From positions 3,720,001 through 3,784,000 of the forward strand of contig OZ257137.1 of NCBI GenBank assembly GCA_965279115.1: DNA of 64,000 nt, given 5' to 3'. This document shows, piece after piece, positions 52,524 through 61,058 of this stretch. The notes under the pieces were generated by a model. It was not told where the DNA came from, made no database searches, and saw nothing but the letters and a program-made list of their open reading frames with translations. Origin of the DNA: JAEUOS01 sp965279115 (GTDB taxonomy: Bacteria > Pseudomonadota > Gammaproteobacteria > Burkholderiales > JAEUOS01). The stretch's first letter is position 1, and each line of letters starts with the position of its first letter. The position numbers were made by a program, and so were the translations under genes.

Positions 52524-53453
52524 TCATGCCGATTCTGAGCGAGGCGTCCGCGCGCCGCGAGCGCGATCTTCCATGATGCCGGCAACAAACTGGATGAAAA
52601 CGGTGGTCAGGGGATTGCTTTGCTTTCCGTAGGGATAAAGGGCGGAGATGTTCTCGCCGGGGGTTACTTCTTCCGGAAATAGCTGCACCAGATCGCCCTT
52701 TGCGATCAGTTCGCGGTTCAACAGGAGCGAACTGCCCTGCGCGATGCCAAGACCATGGAGCACGCAGGCCCGCAGCGCCTCCACCGAATTGACCTGCAAA
52801 AATGGATTGAGGTGCAAGTTGTCAAACGTGCCTTGGTTCTTGAAGCGCCAGTTCATGCGGGTGCCCCAGCCGGTGGTGGCGAGGCACCGATGCGCGGCCA
52901 GTTCTTCAATCGACTTGGGCACGCCGAATTGCTTGAGGTAGCTCGGGGACGCGGCGGTAACGCGACTGGTTCTGGCCAGCACCCGGTGCTTCACATGGCG
53001 GTCGGGCAGTTCGCCAAACCAGATGCCGACGTCGCGTCCGGTCTCGATCAGATCTTCGGGCTGATCGGTGAACCGCAAGTCAAGGCGGAAGGCGGGATGG
53101 CGGGCAAAAAATTCCGCCAAGCGCGGGATCAGGATGAGCCTTCCTGTCGTCGTAGAGATGTTGACTTTGAGCAGGCCTGAGGTTTTCGAGCGACGAAGCT
53201 TGATCTCTTTGCGCATTTGATCCGCGAAGGCGAGCAGGCGCAGCGTGTCCGCCAGAAACATTTCCCCTTCCGGCGTCACCGCTACAGAGCGTGTGTTTCG
53301 GTTAAGCAATTGCACACCGAGCTCACTCTCGAGGCGGCCGATGGCTTTGCTCAAACCCGAAGACGTGATCTCCAGGGTCGCCGCCGCCGCCGAAAAGCTG
53401 CGCAACTGCGCCACTTTGGAGAAGGCGCGTAATTCATCCAGATGGAATCCCAT
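52524..53453 (-). CDS. LysR-family transcriptional regulator
   Basis: Regulator of 309 residues. The N-terminal winged helix-turn-helix is MGFHLDELRAFSKVAQLRSF and SAAAATLEITSSGLSKAIGR. The effector domain begins near residue 90. It is divergent from the cupin-TPP-Bug-SDR operon, 120 bases away, the typical arrangement for local control. The effector is probably a pathway intermediate. The last 15 residues are Arg/Ala rich and variable. Confidence 0.92.
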   Translation of the reverse strand: MGFHLDELRAFSKVAQLRSFSAAAATLEITSSGLSKAIGRLESELGVQLLNRNTRSVAVTPEGEMFLADTLRLLAFADQMRKEIKLRRSKTSGLLKVNISTTTGRLILIPRLAEFFARHPAFRLDLRFTDQPEDLIETGRDVGIWFGELPDRHVKHRVLARTSRVTAASPSYLKQFGVPKSIEELAAHRCLATTGWGTRMNWRFKNQGTFDNLHLNPFLQVNSVEALRACVLHGLGIAQGSSLLLNRELIAKGDLVQLFPEEVTPGENISALYPYGKQSNPLTTVFIQFVAGIMEDRARGARTPRSESA

Positions 53454-53486
53454 ATTCGTTCCTCACGATCATCAATGCAAGTCTGA

Positions 53487-53514
53487 ATGGGAAGTAATTA
53501 TGGAGCAGTCCCAT
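53487..53514. promoter_or_regulatory. Inverted repeat in LysR-cupin intergenic region
   Basis: ATGGGA (53487-53492) and TCCCAT (53509-53514) lie 16 bases apart between the divergent regulator and cupin genes. It could be a LysR binding site, but the arms are short. Confidence 0.3.
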
Positions 53515-53573
53515 GCCAGAATTTGCTGCGATGTAGTCTGCCCGCAATTTCCCATGCACCTGGAGAAGACCTC

Positions 53574-54134
53574 ATGATGTCCGGTACCCAAGAGTTGTCC
53601 GAGCAACCTGGCGATGTTTCGCTTGTGCCTCAAGTAGCACGTTTCGCCGAACTCAAGCCTTTCCCGAAGGCGTTTCTTGATTCGTACATCCCGGCACACG
53701 AAAAGGAGAACTACCGGATCATCGGCGCCGGTGTGTTTGAAGATCCGGCTGCGCGCCCGGTGATCAAGGGCCTGCACGGGTTTTCTCTTGGCATGATCAA
53801 GTGTGAGCCGGGCAAGGGCGCAGCCCTGCACATGCATCAGACACTGGAAGTCTTTGTGCCGTTAAACGGCTCCATGATGGTGGTCTATGGTGAAGACGGC
53901 GCCCACGAAGTGGAAATACAGCAATGGGATGTTGCCAGTGTTCCGGTCGGCCTGATGCGCGGATTTCGCAATCCGAACGACTTTCCCGTGCTCATGTTGG
54001 GCCTGGTCGCCGACAAGGAGCCGGGAAAGGACCGGGTTACCTGGCACCCGTCGGTCATTGAGGAAGCGCGCAGGCGCGGCGTGCGGGTCGACGACGACGG
54101 CAATCTGCTGCCCGCAGCACCGGCGGGAGCATGA
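53574..54134 (+). CDS. Cupin-domain protein, first gene of the TPP-enzyme operon
   Basis: Single cupin of 186 residues. Likely metal ligands lie in the GAALHMHQTLEVFVPLNGSM segment (His-x-His and Glu). The barrel continues with VASVPVGLMRGFRNPNDFPV. The ATG at 53574 is preceded by TGGAGAAG; a second ATG follows immediately. The stop overlaps the next gene by four bases (54131-54134), which strongly suggests translational coupling. Activity is unknown. Confidence 0.83.
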   Translation: MMSGTQELSEQPGDVSLVPQVARFAELKPFPKAFLDSYIPAHEKENYRIIGAGVFEDPAARPVIKGLHGFSLGMIKCEPGKGAALHMHQTLEVFVPLNGSMMVVYGEDGAHEVEIQQWDVASVPVGLMRGFRNPNDFPVLMLGLVADKEPGKDRVTWHPSVIEEARRRGVRVDDDGNLLPAAPAGA

Positions 54135-55873
54135 GCGCGCCGGCGGCGGATACGAGGCCGGGACCGGTTGCGAAGGAGGGTAGCTCCGCGGCAGCGTCCC
54201 ACACCAACGCCGATATCGTCATGCAATGCCTGGTGCGTAGCGGTGTAACGCATATCTTTGGCCAAAGCATTCCTCCGGCACTGATGCAACTGTGCGGTCG
54301 CTACGGTGTGCGGCAGGTCGGGTACCGGACTGAAAATGCCGGCGGTGTGATGGCGGATGGCTATGCTCGGGTATCGGGAAAACTGGGGGTGGTTGCCGCG
54401 CAGAATGGGCCAGCGGCAACGCTGCTGGTGCCGCCGATGGCCGAAGCACTTAAGGCGTCCATTCCGTTGCTTGCACTGGTGCAGGATGTTTCACGGCAGC
54501 ACACGGGAAAGAATGCGTTTCAGGAATACGATCATGAGGCCCTTTTCTCGGGGTGCACGAAATGGATCGGCCGGATCGACCGTGCCGACCTGATCGAAAC
54601 GCAAGTAGAAGCGGCGATCCGCAACGCGATCAGCGGACGGCCCGGGCCGGTGATATTGCTTCTGCCGATGGACTTGCTCGCCGAATCGGCAGCGGTGGTG
54701 CTCAAGCGTCGGCCCACGCCGATAGGGTATCCGCTGACCCGCAGTGTGCCGGAGAGAAGCGCCCTTGAAGCCGCAGCGGGGGCGCTAGCGAGCGCGGCGC
54801 GGCCTTTGGTCGTTGCGGGTGGGGGTGTGCATTCGTCCGGCGCGCAGGGCGCGTTGGCCGCATTTCAGCATGAGTTCGGCCTGCCCGTCGCCACAACCAA
54901 CATGGGCAAAGGTGCGGTGAGCGAGCTCCACCCGCTAAGCATCGGGGTGGTGGGCAACTGCATGGGCGCGTCGGCGCCGAGCCATGGCATGAAGGACTAC
55001 GTGCGAACTGCCGATGTGGTTCTGCTCGCCGGGACCCGGACCAACCAGAACGGTACCAATAGCTGGACCCTGTTCGCACCGGATGCGAATTTCATCCATA
55101 TTGATGTGGATGCGCTGGAGATTGGCAGAAACTACGATGCATTGGCATTGGTAGGGGATGTCCGCGAGACCCTGTTTGCATTGGCTGACTGCCTGCGCGT
55201 GCTGCCTGCGCGGGCGGCGAACGCGGCGCAGGATGCCGGCCGGATAGCGGAATCGCGGTGTGCCGCGGCTGCGGCCTTGCAGGCTCGCGTGACACCGTCC
55301 GCAGCAGGCGTGCGGCCGGAAGCCGTGATGCAAGCGCTCGCAGAGTTGTTGCCCGCCGGGTCGATTGTCGCGGCCGACGCGAGCTATTCCACCAATTGGG
55401 TTGCCACCTATCTTCCCGCCCGGCAAGCGGGTGACCGTTTCTTGATGCCACGCGGATTGGCTGGGTTGGGCTGGGGCCTGCCGCTCGCCATGGGCGCCAA
55501 GGTGGCCAAGCCGGGCGCCAGGGTGGTGGCGCTAGTGGGAGACGGCGGCTTTGGACATTGCTGGTCCGAGTTGGAGACGGCGCAGCGCGAGGGCATTGCT
55601 GTCGTGGTGATTGTTCTCAACAACGGCATCCTCGGTTATCAAAAGCATGCCGAGGAAGTGAACTTCGGCGCCAGTACAGCCGCGTGTGACTTTCAGTCCG
55701 TGGATCATGCGCAGATTGCCAGAGCCTGCGGATGTGCGGGCTTGCGGATAGCCAGTCATGCGGACATCGCCCCGATGCTGGCCGCAGCGTTCGCCGAAGA
55801 GCGGCCGGTGGTGGTGGATGTGATTACCGACCCTGCCGCAAAGCCACCACTGGCCTTCTTTGAACCCAAATAG
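54131..55873 (+). CDS. Thiamine-diphosphate-dependent lyase (acetolactate synthase-like)
   Basis: TPP enzyme of 580 residues with the three usual domains. The catalytic Glu lies in YRTENAGGVMADGYAR (about residues 66-81). The TPP-binding GDG-to-NN motif runs from VGDGGFGHCW to VVIVLNNGIL (about 463-500). It is not a clear acetolactate synthase by context: no small subunit gene is present, and neighbours are a cupin, a Bug protein and an SDR. Benzoylformate decarboxylase, oxalyl-CoA decarboxylase-like and other C-C bond lyases share this fold. Substrate unknown. Confidence 0.88.
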   Translation: MSAPAADTRPGPVAKEGSSAAASHTNADIVMQCLVRSGVTHIFGQSIPPALMQLCGRYGVRQVGYRTENAGGVMADGYARVSGKLGVVAAQNGPAATLLVPPMAEALKASIPLLALVQDVSRQHTGKNAFQEYDHEALFSGCTKWIGRIDRADLIETQVEAAIRNAISGRPGPVILLLPMDLLAESAAVVLKRRPTPIGYPLTRSVPERSALEAAAGALASAARPLVVAGGGVHSSGAQGALAAFQHEFGLPVATTNMGKGAVSELHPLSIGVVGNCMGASAPSHGMKDYVRTADVVLLAGTRTNQNGTNSWTLFAPDANFIHIDVDALEIGRNYDALALVGDVRETLFALADCLRVLPARAANAAQDAGRIAESRCAAAAALQARVTPSAAGVRPEAVMQALAELLPAGSIVAADASYSTNWVATYLPARQAGDRFLMPRGLAGLGWGLPLAMGAKVAKPGARVVALVGDGGFGHCWSELETAQREGIAVVVIVLNNGILGYQKHAEEVNFGASTAACDFQSVDHAQIARACGCAGLRIASHADIAPMLAAAFAEERPVVVDVITDPAAKPPLAFFEPK

Positions 55874-55906
55874 GGCGCAGGTGCCCCGTTGAATGGAGAG
55901 ACCCGC

Positions 55907-56905
55907 GTGAGAACACTTGGCTATCCCGTCCAGGCGAACCTTGGCCACCGGCGGCGCCTGCTGCGCTTTGCCGCAACGTCGCTGGCGCTGGCTCCACTGA
56001 CCCGCTTGCAGGCGGCGGCCTATCCGGAGCGGCCGGTGACTATCGTGTGTCCGTTTCCACCCGGAGGGGGCTCGGACAACGTCGCGCGACTGATTGCGCA
56101 GCACGCGTCAACAGTCTTTGTGCAGCCGGTGATCGTCGAGAATCGCACCGGTGCAGCCGGCACGATCGGCGTTTCCTACGCTGCCAAGGCCAAGCCGGAT
56201 GGCTATACGCTTGTATATCTCAGCTCCGCGGTGACGATCCAGCCGGCGCTGCAAAAACTGCCATATGACATCACGCGCGACTTGACGCCAATCAGCATGG
56301 CGATCAAGGTGCCGTATGTGCTGGCAACCAGAGCGGATAGTCGGTTCACGTCACTGGACCACTTCGTAGCCGAGGCTAAGCGCGGCGCGCGCGTCACCTA
56401 CGGAACCTACGGCATCGGTTCACCTCCCCATTTGACGATGGAGCAATTGCAGTCGAGCGCCAAATTCGAGATTACGCATGTGCCGTATCGCGGTGAAGCA
56501 GCGTCGGTCCTGGACCTTCTTGCCGGTGCGATCGACGTCGCCTGGGTGCTGCCGTTCGCCGCGCTCCCACATGTCAAGGCGGGCAAGCTGAAACTCCTCG
56601 CAGTCAGCTCGAACCAGCGGGTGCAGGATCTTCCGGGCGTAGCTGCTTTGGGGGAAGTTGTGCCGCAGATCGACATCGTCGGCTGGGGCGCCTTGATGGC
56701 ACCGGCCGGGTGCCCGCCCCAAATCATTGCCGCGCTGCAGGCCGTGGTGGCCAGTGCGGTGCATGAACCGGCGAATGCAAACCGCTTGCGCGAGCAGGGG
56801 TACACGCCGGTTGGATCGTCAAGCGAGGCGCTCAAGACGGTGATCGGTAACGAACTGGTGTCTTGGGGGAATCTGATCAAGGAAAAGAACATCCGGACCG
56901 AATGA
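55907..56905 (+). CDS. Bug/TctC-family substrate-binding protein
   Basis: Periplasmic binding protein of about 332 residues. The N-terminus carries a twin-arginine-like HRRRLLRFAAT stretch before a hydrophobic core, so export by Tat is possible. Family segments PVTIVCPFPPGGGSDNVAR and ENRTGAAGTIGVSYA are present. A GTG start at 55907 follows a GGAGAG site; an alternative TTG is at 55889. It lies 33 bases after the TPP-enzyme gene and 34 bases before the SDR gene in the same operon. Confidence 0.88.
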   Translation: MRTLGYPVQANLGHRRRLLRFAATSLALAPLTRLQAAAYPERPVTIVCPFPPGGGSDNVARLIAQHASTVFVQPVIVENRTGAAGTIGVSYAAKAKPDGYTLVYLSSAVTIQPALQKLPYDITRDLTPISMAIKVPYVLATRADSRFTSLDHFVAEAKRGARVTYGTYGIGSPPHLTMEQLQSSAKFEITHVPYRGEAASVLDLLAGAIDVAWVLPFAALPHVKAGKLKLLAVSSNQRVQDLPGVAALGEVVPQIDIVGWGALMAPAGCPPQIIAALQAVVASAVHEPANANRLREQGYTPVGSSSEALKTVIGNELVSWGNLIKEKNIRTE

Positions 56906-56939
56906 ATTCCGTTCCTGTCCACGAAACGAGGCGACGCTG

Positions 56940-57719
56940 ATGAGCGATGGAAAGCAGATGAAACGGGTGGCCTGGATTACCGGCGGCAGTAGCGGCATTG
57001 GTCTCGCTGCCGCCAGGGCGTTTGGCAAGCTGGGCGCGGAGGTATACCTGAGTGCCCGTGATCCGGCCAAGCTCGCCTTGGCCGCCGGTCAATTACGCGA
57101 TCTTGGCGTGGGCGCACATTGCCTGCCGCTCGACGTAACAGAGCGGGCAGCATGCGCCGAGGCGGCTCAGGCGATTCTCGCGCAGCAAGGGCGCCTGGAT
57201 GTGCTGGTCAATTCGGCGGGTCTCAATGTCGCGCAGCGTAGCTGGAGCCAGATCAGCCCTGAGAACTGGGAGAAATTGTTTGCGGCGAACGTTCACGGCT
57301 CTTTCTACTGCGTCGCAGCCAGCCTGCCTGCGATGCGCGCGCAAGGCAGTGGCCTGGTGATCAACGTGTCTTCATGGGCGGGCCGATTCGACTCCAAAGC
57401 GTCGGGGCCGGGCTATATGTCGGCCAAACACGCGGTCAGCGCGATGACCCGGTCGCTGAACATCGAGGAACTCGTCAACGGCATCCGGGCGGTTGCGCTT
57501 TGCCCCGGGGAGGTGGCCACGCCCATCATGAACCAGCGTGCCGTACCACCGAGCCCGGCGCAGCTTGCCGACATGCTGCAGGTGGAAGACATGGAGGCCA
57601 CGTTCCACTTTGTCGCCTCGCTGCCGGCACGGGTCTGTGTGAACGAGATCGTGATCAGCCCTGCAAGGAATGGCCCATACAGTGCGCTGAGTCCCGCTGT
57701 TGCCAAGCCTTCGAAGTGA
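56940..57719 (+). CDS. Short-chain dehydrogenase/reductase
   Basis: Classical SDR of 259 residues. The NAD(P)-binding TGGSSGIG motif is at residues 14-21, the NSAG motif at about 91-94 and the catalytic Ser/Tyr/Lys as Ser144 or 145, Tyr159 and Lys163 (YMSAK). Cofactor choice is not evident. Last gene of the cupin-TPP-Bug-SDR row. Oxidation of an alcohol intermediate is expected. Confidence 0.92.
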   Translation: MSDGKQMKRVAWITGGSSGIGLAAARAFGKLGAEVYLSARDPAKLALAAGQLRDLGVGAHCLPLDVTERAACAEAAQAILAQQGRLDVLVNSAGLNVAQRSWSQISPENWEKLFAANVHGSFYCVAASLPAMRAQGSGLVINVSSWAGRFDSKASGPGYMSAKHAVSAMTRSLNIEELVNGIRAVALCPGEVATPIMNQRAVPPSPAQLADMLQVEDMEATFHFVASLPARVCVNEIVISPARNGPYSALSPAVAKPSK

Positions 57720-57781
57720 AGTCGGGGAACGCCACACTCAACGCACAGCCACGATTCATCGTCAACGACGGCAATTGCTGA

Positions 57782-58885
57782 TCAGGAAGTGGTGGCGTTG
57801 GGCAGCGCAATGCCGAGCAGTCTCGCCGCATTGCCGCCGCAGATGCGCGCGCGTTCTTCATCGGACAGACCCGGCACCGAGAGGATGAAATCCACCGGGT
57901 TGGCTTCGGCCATGTCATAGGGATAGTCGGTACCCAGCAGCAGGTGGTCGGCGCCGAAGCGGCGCGCCATGTAGGCCAGCTGCTCGGGGTCGAACACCAC
58001 GGTGTCGAAGTAAAGCTGTTTCAGGTAGTCGGAGGGCGGCCGGGTGATGTTGACGCGACAGTCATCGCGCGCGCCGTGCGCATGGTCCATGCGGCCGAAA
58101 TAGCCGGGCAGGTAGCCGCCACCATGGGCCACGCACATGCACAGCTTGGGATGGCGTTCGAACACCCCTTCGAAGATCAGGTGCGAGACTGCGATGGTCG
58201 ATTCGAGCGGATTGCCGATCACGTTGTTGAAATAGTGGCGTGACAGCCGCTCGCCCTGGGTGAAGCCGAGCGGATGCATGAACAGCAGCACGCCCAGTTC
58301 CTCGGCCGCCGCGAAAAACGGCGCCAGGCGCGGTGACGCCAGTTCCTCGCCGCACACGTGCGAGTTGATCTCGATGCCGCGCATGCCGAGCTCGCCCACG
58401 CAGCGGCGCATCTCCTCGACCGCCAGACGTGTGTCCTGCAGGGGTACCGTGCCCATGGCGACGAAGCGTCGCGGGTCGGTCGCGGCCATGGTGGCGATGT
58501 CGTCGTTGACCATGCGGCTGGTAGCGCGGCCGAGATCGGCGTCGAGCCAGTAGTAGTACTGCGTCGGGGCCGGTGAGAGCGCCTGCATGTCGATGCCGGC
58601 GGCGTCCATGTCGACGATGCGCTGCGCGGCGACCGTCATCCGCCCGGTGACGTTCTCGACCTGGCGGCGGTTGATTTCGCGGGTCTGGTCGGTCGCGTAT
58701 GCCAGTGTCGGCTCGCGCTCGATGCGAAAGTGCGGCTGTGCCAGAGCCTGCGCCCGCTTCGACAGCACATGGCAATGGATATCGATGGTGAAAAGCCCTG
58801 TGCGTCCGCGCGCCACACGCGCAGGGGCGCCCCCGGGAGCGGGCGGCGCGCCGCAGGCGAAGGCTTCGACGTCGGGTTCAGCCAT
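57782..58885 (-). CDS. Amidohydrolase-family decarboxylase/hydrolase (ACMSD-like)
   Basis: Metal-dependent amidohydrolase of 367 residues. The metal HxH is His37 and His39 in DIHCHV. Further metal residues are expected near MHPLGFTQG and in the TDYPYDMAE segment close to the C-terminus. Proteins of this group decarboxylate ring-cleavage products (as ACMSD does) or open lactones. It overlaps the next gene's stop by eight bases and forms an operon with VOC dioxygenase and FAH hydrolase genes. The substrate is probably an aromatic-derived acid. Confidence 0.88.
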   Translation of the reverse strand: MAEPDVEAFACGAPPAPGGAPARVARGRTGLFTIDIHCHVLSKRAQALAQPHFRIEREPTLAYATDQTREINRRQVENVTGRMTVAAQRIVDMDAAGIDMQALSPAPTQYYYWLDADLGRATSRMVNDDIATMAATDPRRFVAMGTVPLQDTRLAVEEMRRCVGELGMRGIEINSHVCGEELASPRLAPFFAAAEELGVLLFMHPLGFTQGERLSRHYFNNVIGNPLESTIAVSHLIFEGVFERHPKLCMCVAHGGGYLPGYFGRMDHAHGARDDCRVNITRPPSDYLKQLYFDTVVFDPEQLAYMARRFGADHLLLGTDYPYDMAEANPVDFILSVPGLSDEERARICGGNAARLLGIALPNATTS

Positions 58886-59870
58886 TCATGGCCTTCACTG
58901 TCGGCGCATTGCCGGAGAGTTCGCTGAAGGACTTGCCGGTGTCGGCGATGATGCTGACATCCCAGTCCGGCTCGTTCATGAAGGCGTCGGGCACCTTGCC
59001 CAGCCAGTGCCAGTTGCCGAAGCGCGGCTCCCACAGGCGCGGCTGCCATTCGTCGGTGAGGTAGTCGGTGTCGGCGGAGTATTCCGACATCCCGCCCGCC
59101 GGGTTGGTCACGTAGTAGAACGCCGATGAGCCGATGCGATGCCGCCCGATGCCGAGATCGCTTTTCCAGCCGCACCGCTGCATGTGATCCGCGCCGACCA
59201 TCACCTCGTCGATGTTCTGCACGCCATAGGCGACATGGTGCCAGGCGACGATGCCGGTCTTGAGGAAGAAGACACTATGGTGCTCGTTGCGGCCGTCGCA
59301 GCGCATGAACACGCCCAGCCCGCGCGATACATCGGAAAGCCGGAAACCGAGCCGCCGGATGTAGAAGGCCATCGCGCGGTCGACGTCCGGCACGCCGAAC
59401 ACGACATGGTTCATGCAGCGCGGCGCCGCACGCTTGACCCAGCGGCGATGGGTGTTCCAGCGCCTGATCTCGCCCGGTGCGTTTTCCATCGACACCACCG
59501 CCTCGAGCGGCTTGCGCGCGAACAGCCGGAAGCCGATGGCGATGCCGTTGTCGTCATGGGTATGCAGCGTGCCGTCGGCATCGGCTTCAACCTTGCGGTC
59601 CGCCGCAAGGTTGGCGCGCAATGCGTCCAGTGCTGCCTGCGTATCGACGCCCCAGATCACCTCGCGCACGCCGGGCGCAGTAGTGAAGCGCGCCGGCAGG
59701 GCGGGGTTGTCATTGCGACGCAGCAGCACCGTGCTGCCGTCCTCGAGCACATAGTCGACGCCGTCCGCGTCGCGTCGGGTGGCGACAAGGCCGAAATCGT
59801 CGTGAAAGCGGATGGCGGCATCGAGGTCGTCGACGCCGTAAACCAGGGACTGGACTCCAAGCAAAGGCAT
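58878..59870 (-). CDS. VOC-family extradiol dioxygenase-like protein
   Basis: Protein of 330 residues with two VOC modules. N-terminal module from LGVQSLVYGVDDLDAAIRF; the C-terminal module holds the expected iron ligands His in MNHVVFGVPDVD, His in WHHVAYGVQNID, and the acidic end in GGMSEYSAD. This fits type I extradiol ring-cleavage dioxygenases, though assignment by eye is tentative. The stop overlaps the start of the amidohydrolase gene. The operon order FAH hydrolase, dioxygenase, decarboxylase matches a meta-cleavage pathway. Confidence 0.85.
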   Translation of the reverse strand: MPLLGVQSLVYGVDDLDAAIRFHDDFGLVATRRDADGVDYVLEDGSTVLLRRNDNPALPARFTTAPGVREVIWGVDTQAALDALRANLAADRKVEADADGTLHTHDDNGIAIGFRLFARKPLEAVVSMENAPGEIRRWNTHRRWVKRAAPRCMNHVVFGVPDVDRAMAFYIRRLGFRLSDVSRGLGVFMRCDGRNEHHSVFFLKTGIVAWHHVAYGVQNIDEVMVGADHMQRCGWKSDLGIGRHRIGSSAFYYVTNPAGGMSEYSADTDYLTDEWQPRLWEPRFGNWHWLGKVPDAFMNEPDWDVSIIADTGKSFSELSGNAPTVKAMNG

Positions 59871-59898
59871 GTGGGCTCCCGTAGTGAGTGGCGGCGGT

Positions 59899-60861
59899 CT
59901 AGTTGGTGGTCGGACGCAGAATCGTCTGCGGGCGGTGGCGGCGTACGGCGTCGTGGTGGGTTGAATCCTGGCCCTGGTAGATGCCGCGCTCCCAGGAGCG
60001 TTTCAGCGGGTCAGCCACATCGAGGGTCATGCGGCCGATGCCGTGCACCAGGATCTCGACCTTCTCGCCGTCCTGGAGGAAGCCGAGGCCTTCGTGGTTG
60101 GTGCCGCAGGAAAGCACGTCGCCGGAGTTGAGGGTCATGACCGTGCTGGCGAACTCGATGATCTCCGGAACCGGGTGCTCCATGTCGTCGGTGTTGTAGT
60201 TGTGGCGCAACTGTCCGTCGTTCCAGAACTGCACATGCAGGTTGTTCGGGTCGGGAATCTCGTCGGCGGTAACGATGCAGGGGCCGAGCGGGGCGAAGGT
60301 GTCGAACGACTTGCCCAACCAGCTCATCGGCGGGTTGGAAGGCCAGGTGCGACGCCCCTCGCCGCGTGCGGTGACGTCGATCATGCAGGTGTAGCCGAAC
60401 ACCGCGCGGCGCCAGTCGGCCTGCTTGACCATCTTCGCCGGGCCCTTGATGACGATGGCGAGTTCGGCCTCGTGCATGAAGGCCCAGGGTTCGGTGAACT
60501 CCGGCAGGCGGATGGTGTCGCCCGGCCCGATCACGGCGTCGGGATTTTTCATGAACATGTTGAGCGGGCGCGCTTCGCGCTGGGCATGCTCCCAGTAGTT
60601 GGCGATGCAGGCGAGGATCTTGCCTGGGCGCGGCAATGGCGGCCCCAGGCGCACCGTTTCCAGCGCATGGGCGGGATTGTCACGCCCCGCTTTCTCGAGT
60701 GCCGGGCGCAGCGAATCGAAGTCGTCGATGAGGTTCTGCATGGTGGCCTGGGCATTGTGGCCGGCGCGAACGATTGCGGCGATGTCGACGACGCCGCGGT
60801 CGGTGAGAAGCCCGGGGGAGAGCGCGTCCGTGGGCGCCTTGCGGTAGAGGACAAGTTTCAT
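59899..60861 (-). CDS. Fumarylacetoacetate hydrolase family protein
   Basis: FAH-domain protein of 320 residues. Metal-binding acids are visible in the HEAELAIVIKG segment, and the family pattern GYTCMIDVTARG and KSFDTFAPLGPCIV follow. The C-terminal segment has LSCGTNHEGLGFLQDG. Members hydrolyse or decarboxylate 2-oxo-acids such as the products of meta-cleavage. First gene of the minus-strand operon; the ATG at 60861 starts the MKLVLYRK segment. It is divergent from the TetR gene with an operator between them. Confidence 0.9.
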   Translation of the reverse strand: MKLVLYRKAPTDALSPGLLTDRGVVDIAAIVRAGHNAQATMQNLIDDFDSLRPALEKAGRDNPAHALETVRLGPPLPRPGKILACIANYWEHAQREARPLNMFMKNPDAVIGPGDTIRLPEFTEPWAFMHEAELAIVIKGPAKMVKQADWRRAVFGYTCMIDVTARGEGRRTWPSNPPMSWLGKSFDTFAPLGPCIVTADEIPDPNNLHVQFWNDGQLRHNYNTDDMEHPVPEIIEFASTVMTLNSGDVLSCGTNHEGLGFLQDGEKVEILVHGIGRMTLDVADPLKRSWERGIYQGQDSTHHDAVRRHRPQTILRPTTN

Positions 60862-60895
60862 TGTGGTTCCTGGGTGATCGGGCCGGCCGGGACTT

Positions 60896-60917
60896 GCACG
60901 TACACACACGTACGTGC
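60896..60917. promoter_or_regulatory. Perfect 8-bp inverted repeat, TetR operator candidate
   Basis: GCACGTAC (60896-60903) and GTACGTGC (60910-60917) are perfect inverted arms around ACACAC. The site lies just downstream of the predicted FAH operon start and 142 bases upstream of the divergent TetR gene. This is the expected position for local repression. Confidence 0.65.
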
Positions 60918-60925
60918 CCGTTGGC

Positions 60926-60962
60926 GGTTGCCGAGTATTCCCGAGGCAAGGAATAATGTCAA
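60926..60962 (-). promoter_or_regulatory. Promoter of the FAH-dioxygenase-amidohydrolase operon
   Basis: On the minus strand a perfect TTGACA (60962-60957) and AATACT (60939-60934) are 17 bases apart. The spacer ends in CGGG, as does the promoter at 49485. Transcription would begin near 60927, immediately before the operator palindrome. Confidence 0.7.
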
Positions 60963-60975
60963 CGCACCCCTTTCG

Positions 60976-61004
60976 TTGCAGCGCAATGACGGGGCGGTTA
61001 ACAT
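60976..61004 (+). promoter_or_regulatory. Possible promoter of the TetR gene
   Basis: TTGCAG (60976-60981) and TAACAT (60999-61004) are 17 bases apart, pointing to the TetR gene at 61059. The boxes match the consensus only partly. Confidence 0.3.
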
Positions 61005-61058
61005 CATCCATGATCTCCCGGCGCCGGTTATCCTGCTGCGCCGCCCCAAGACCTGTCA

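Noticed and set aside
52331..52588. 85-codon minus-strand frame between the cupin and LysR genes
   Set aside because: It overlaps the LysR C-terminus and has no supported start; it might be a remnant, but nothing could be identified.
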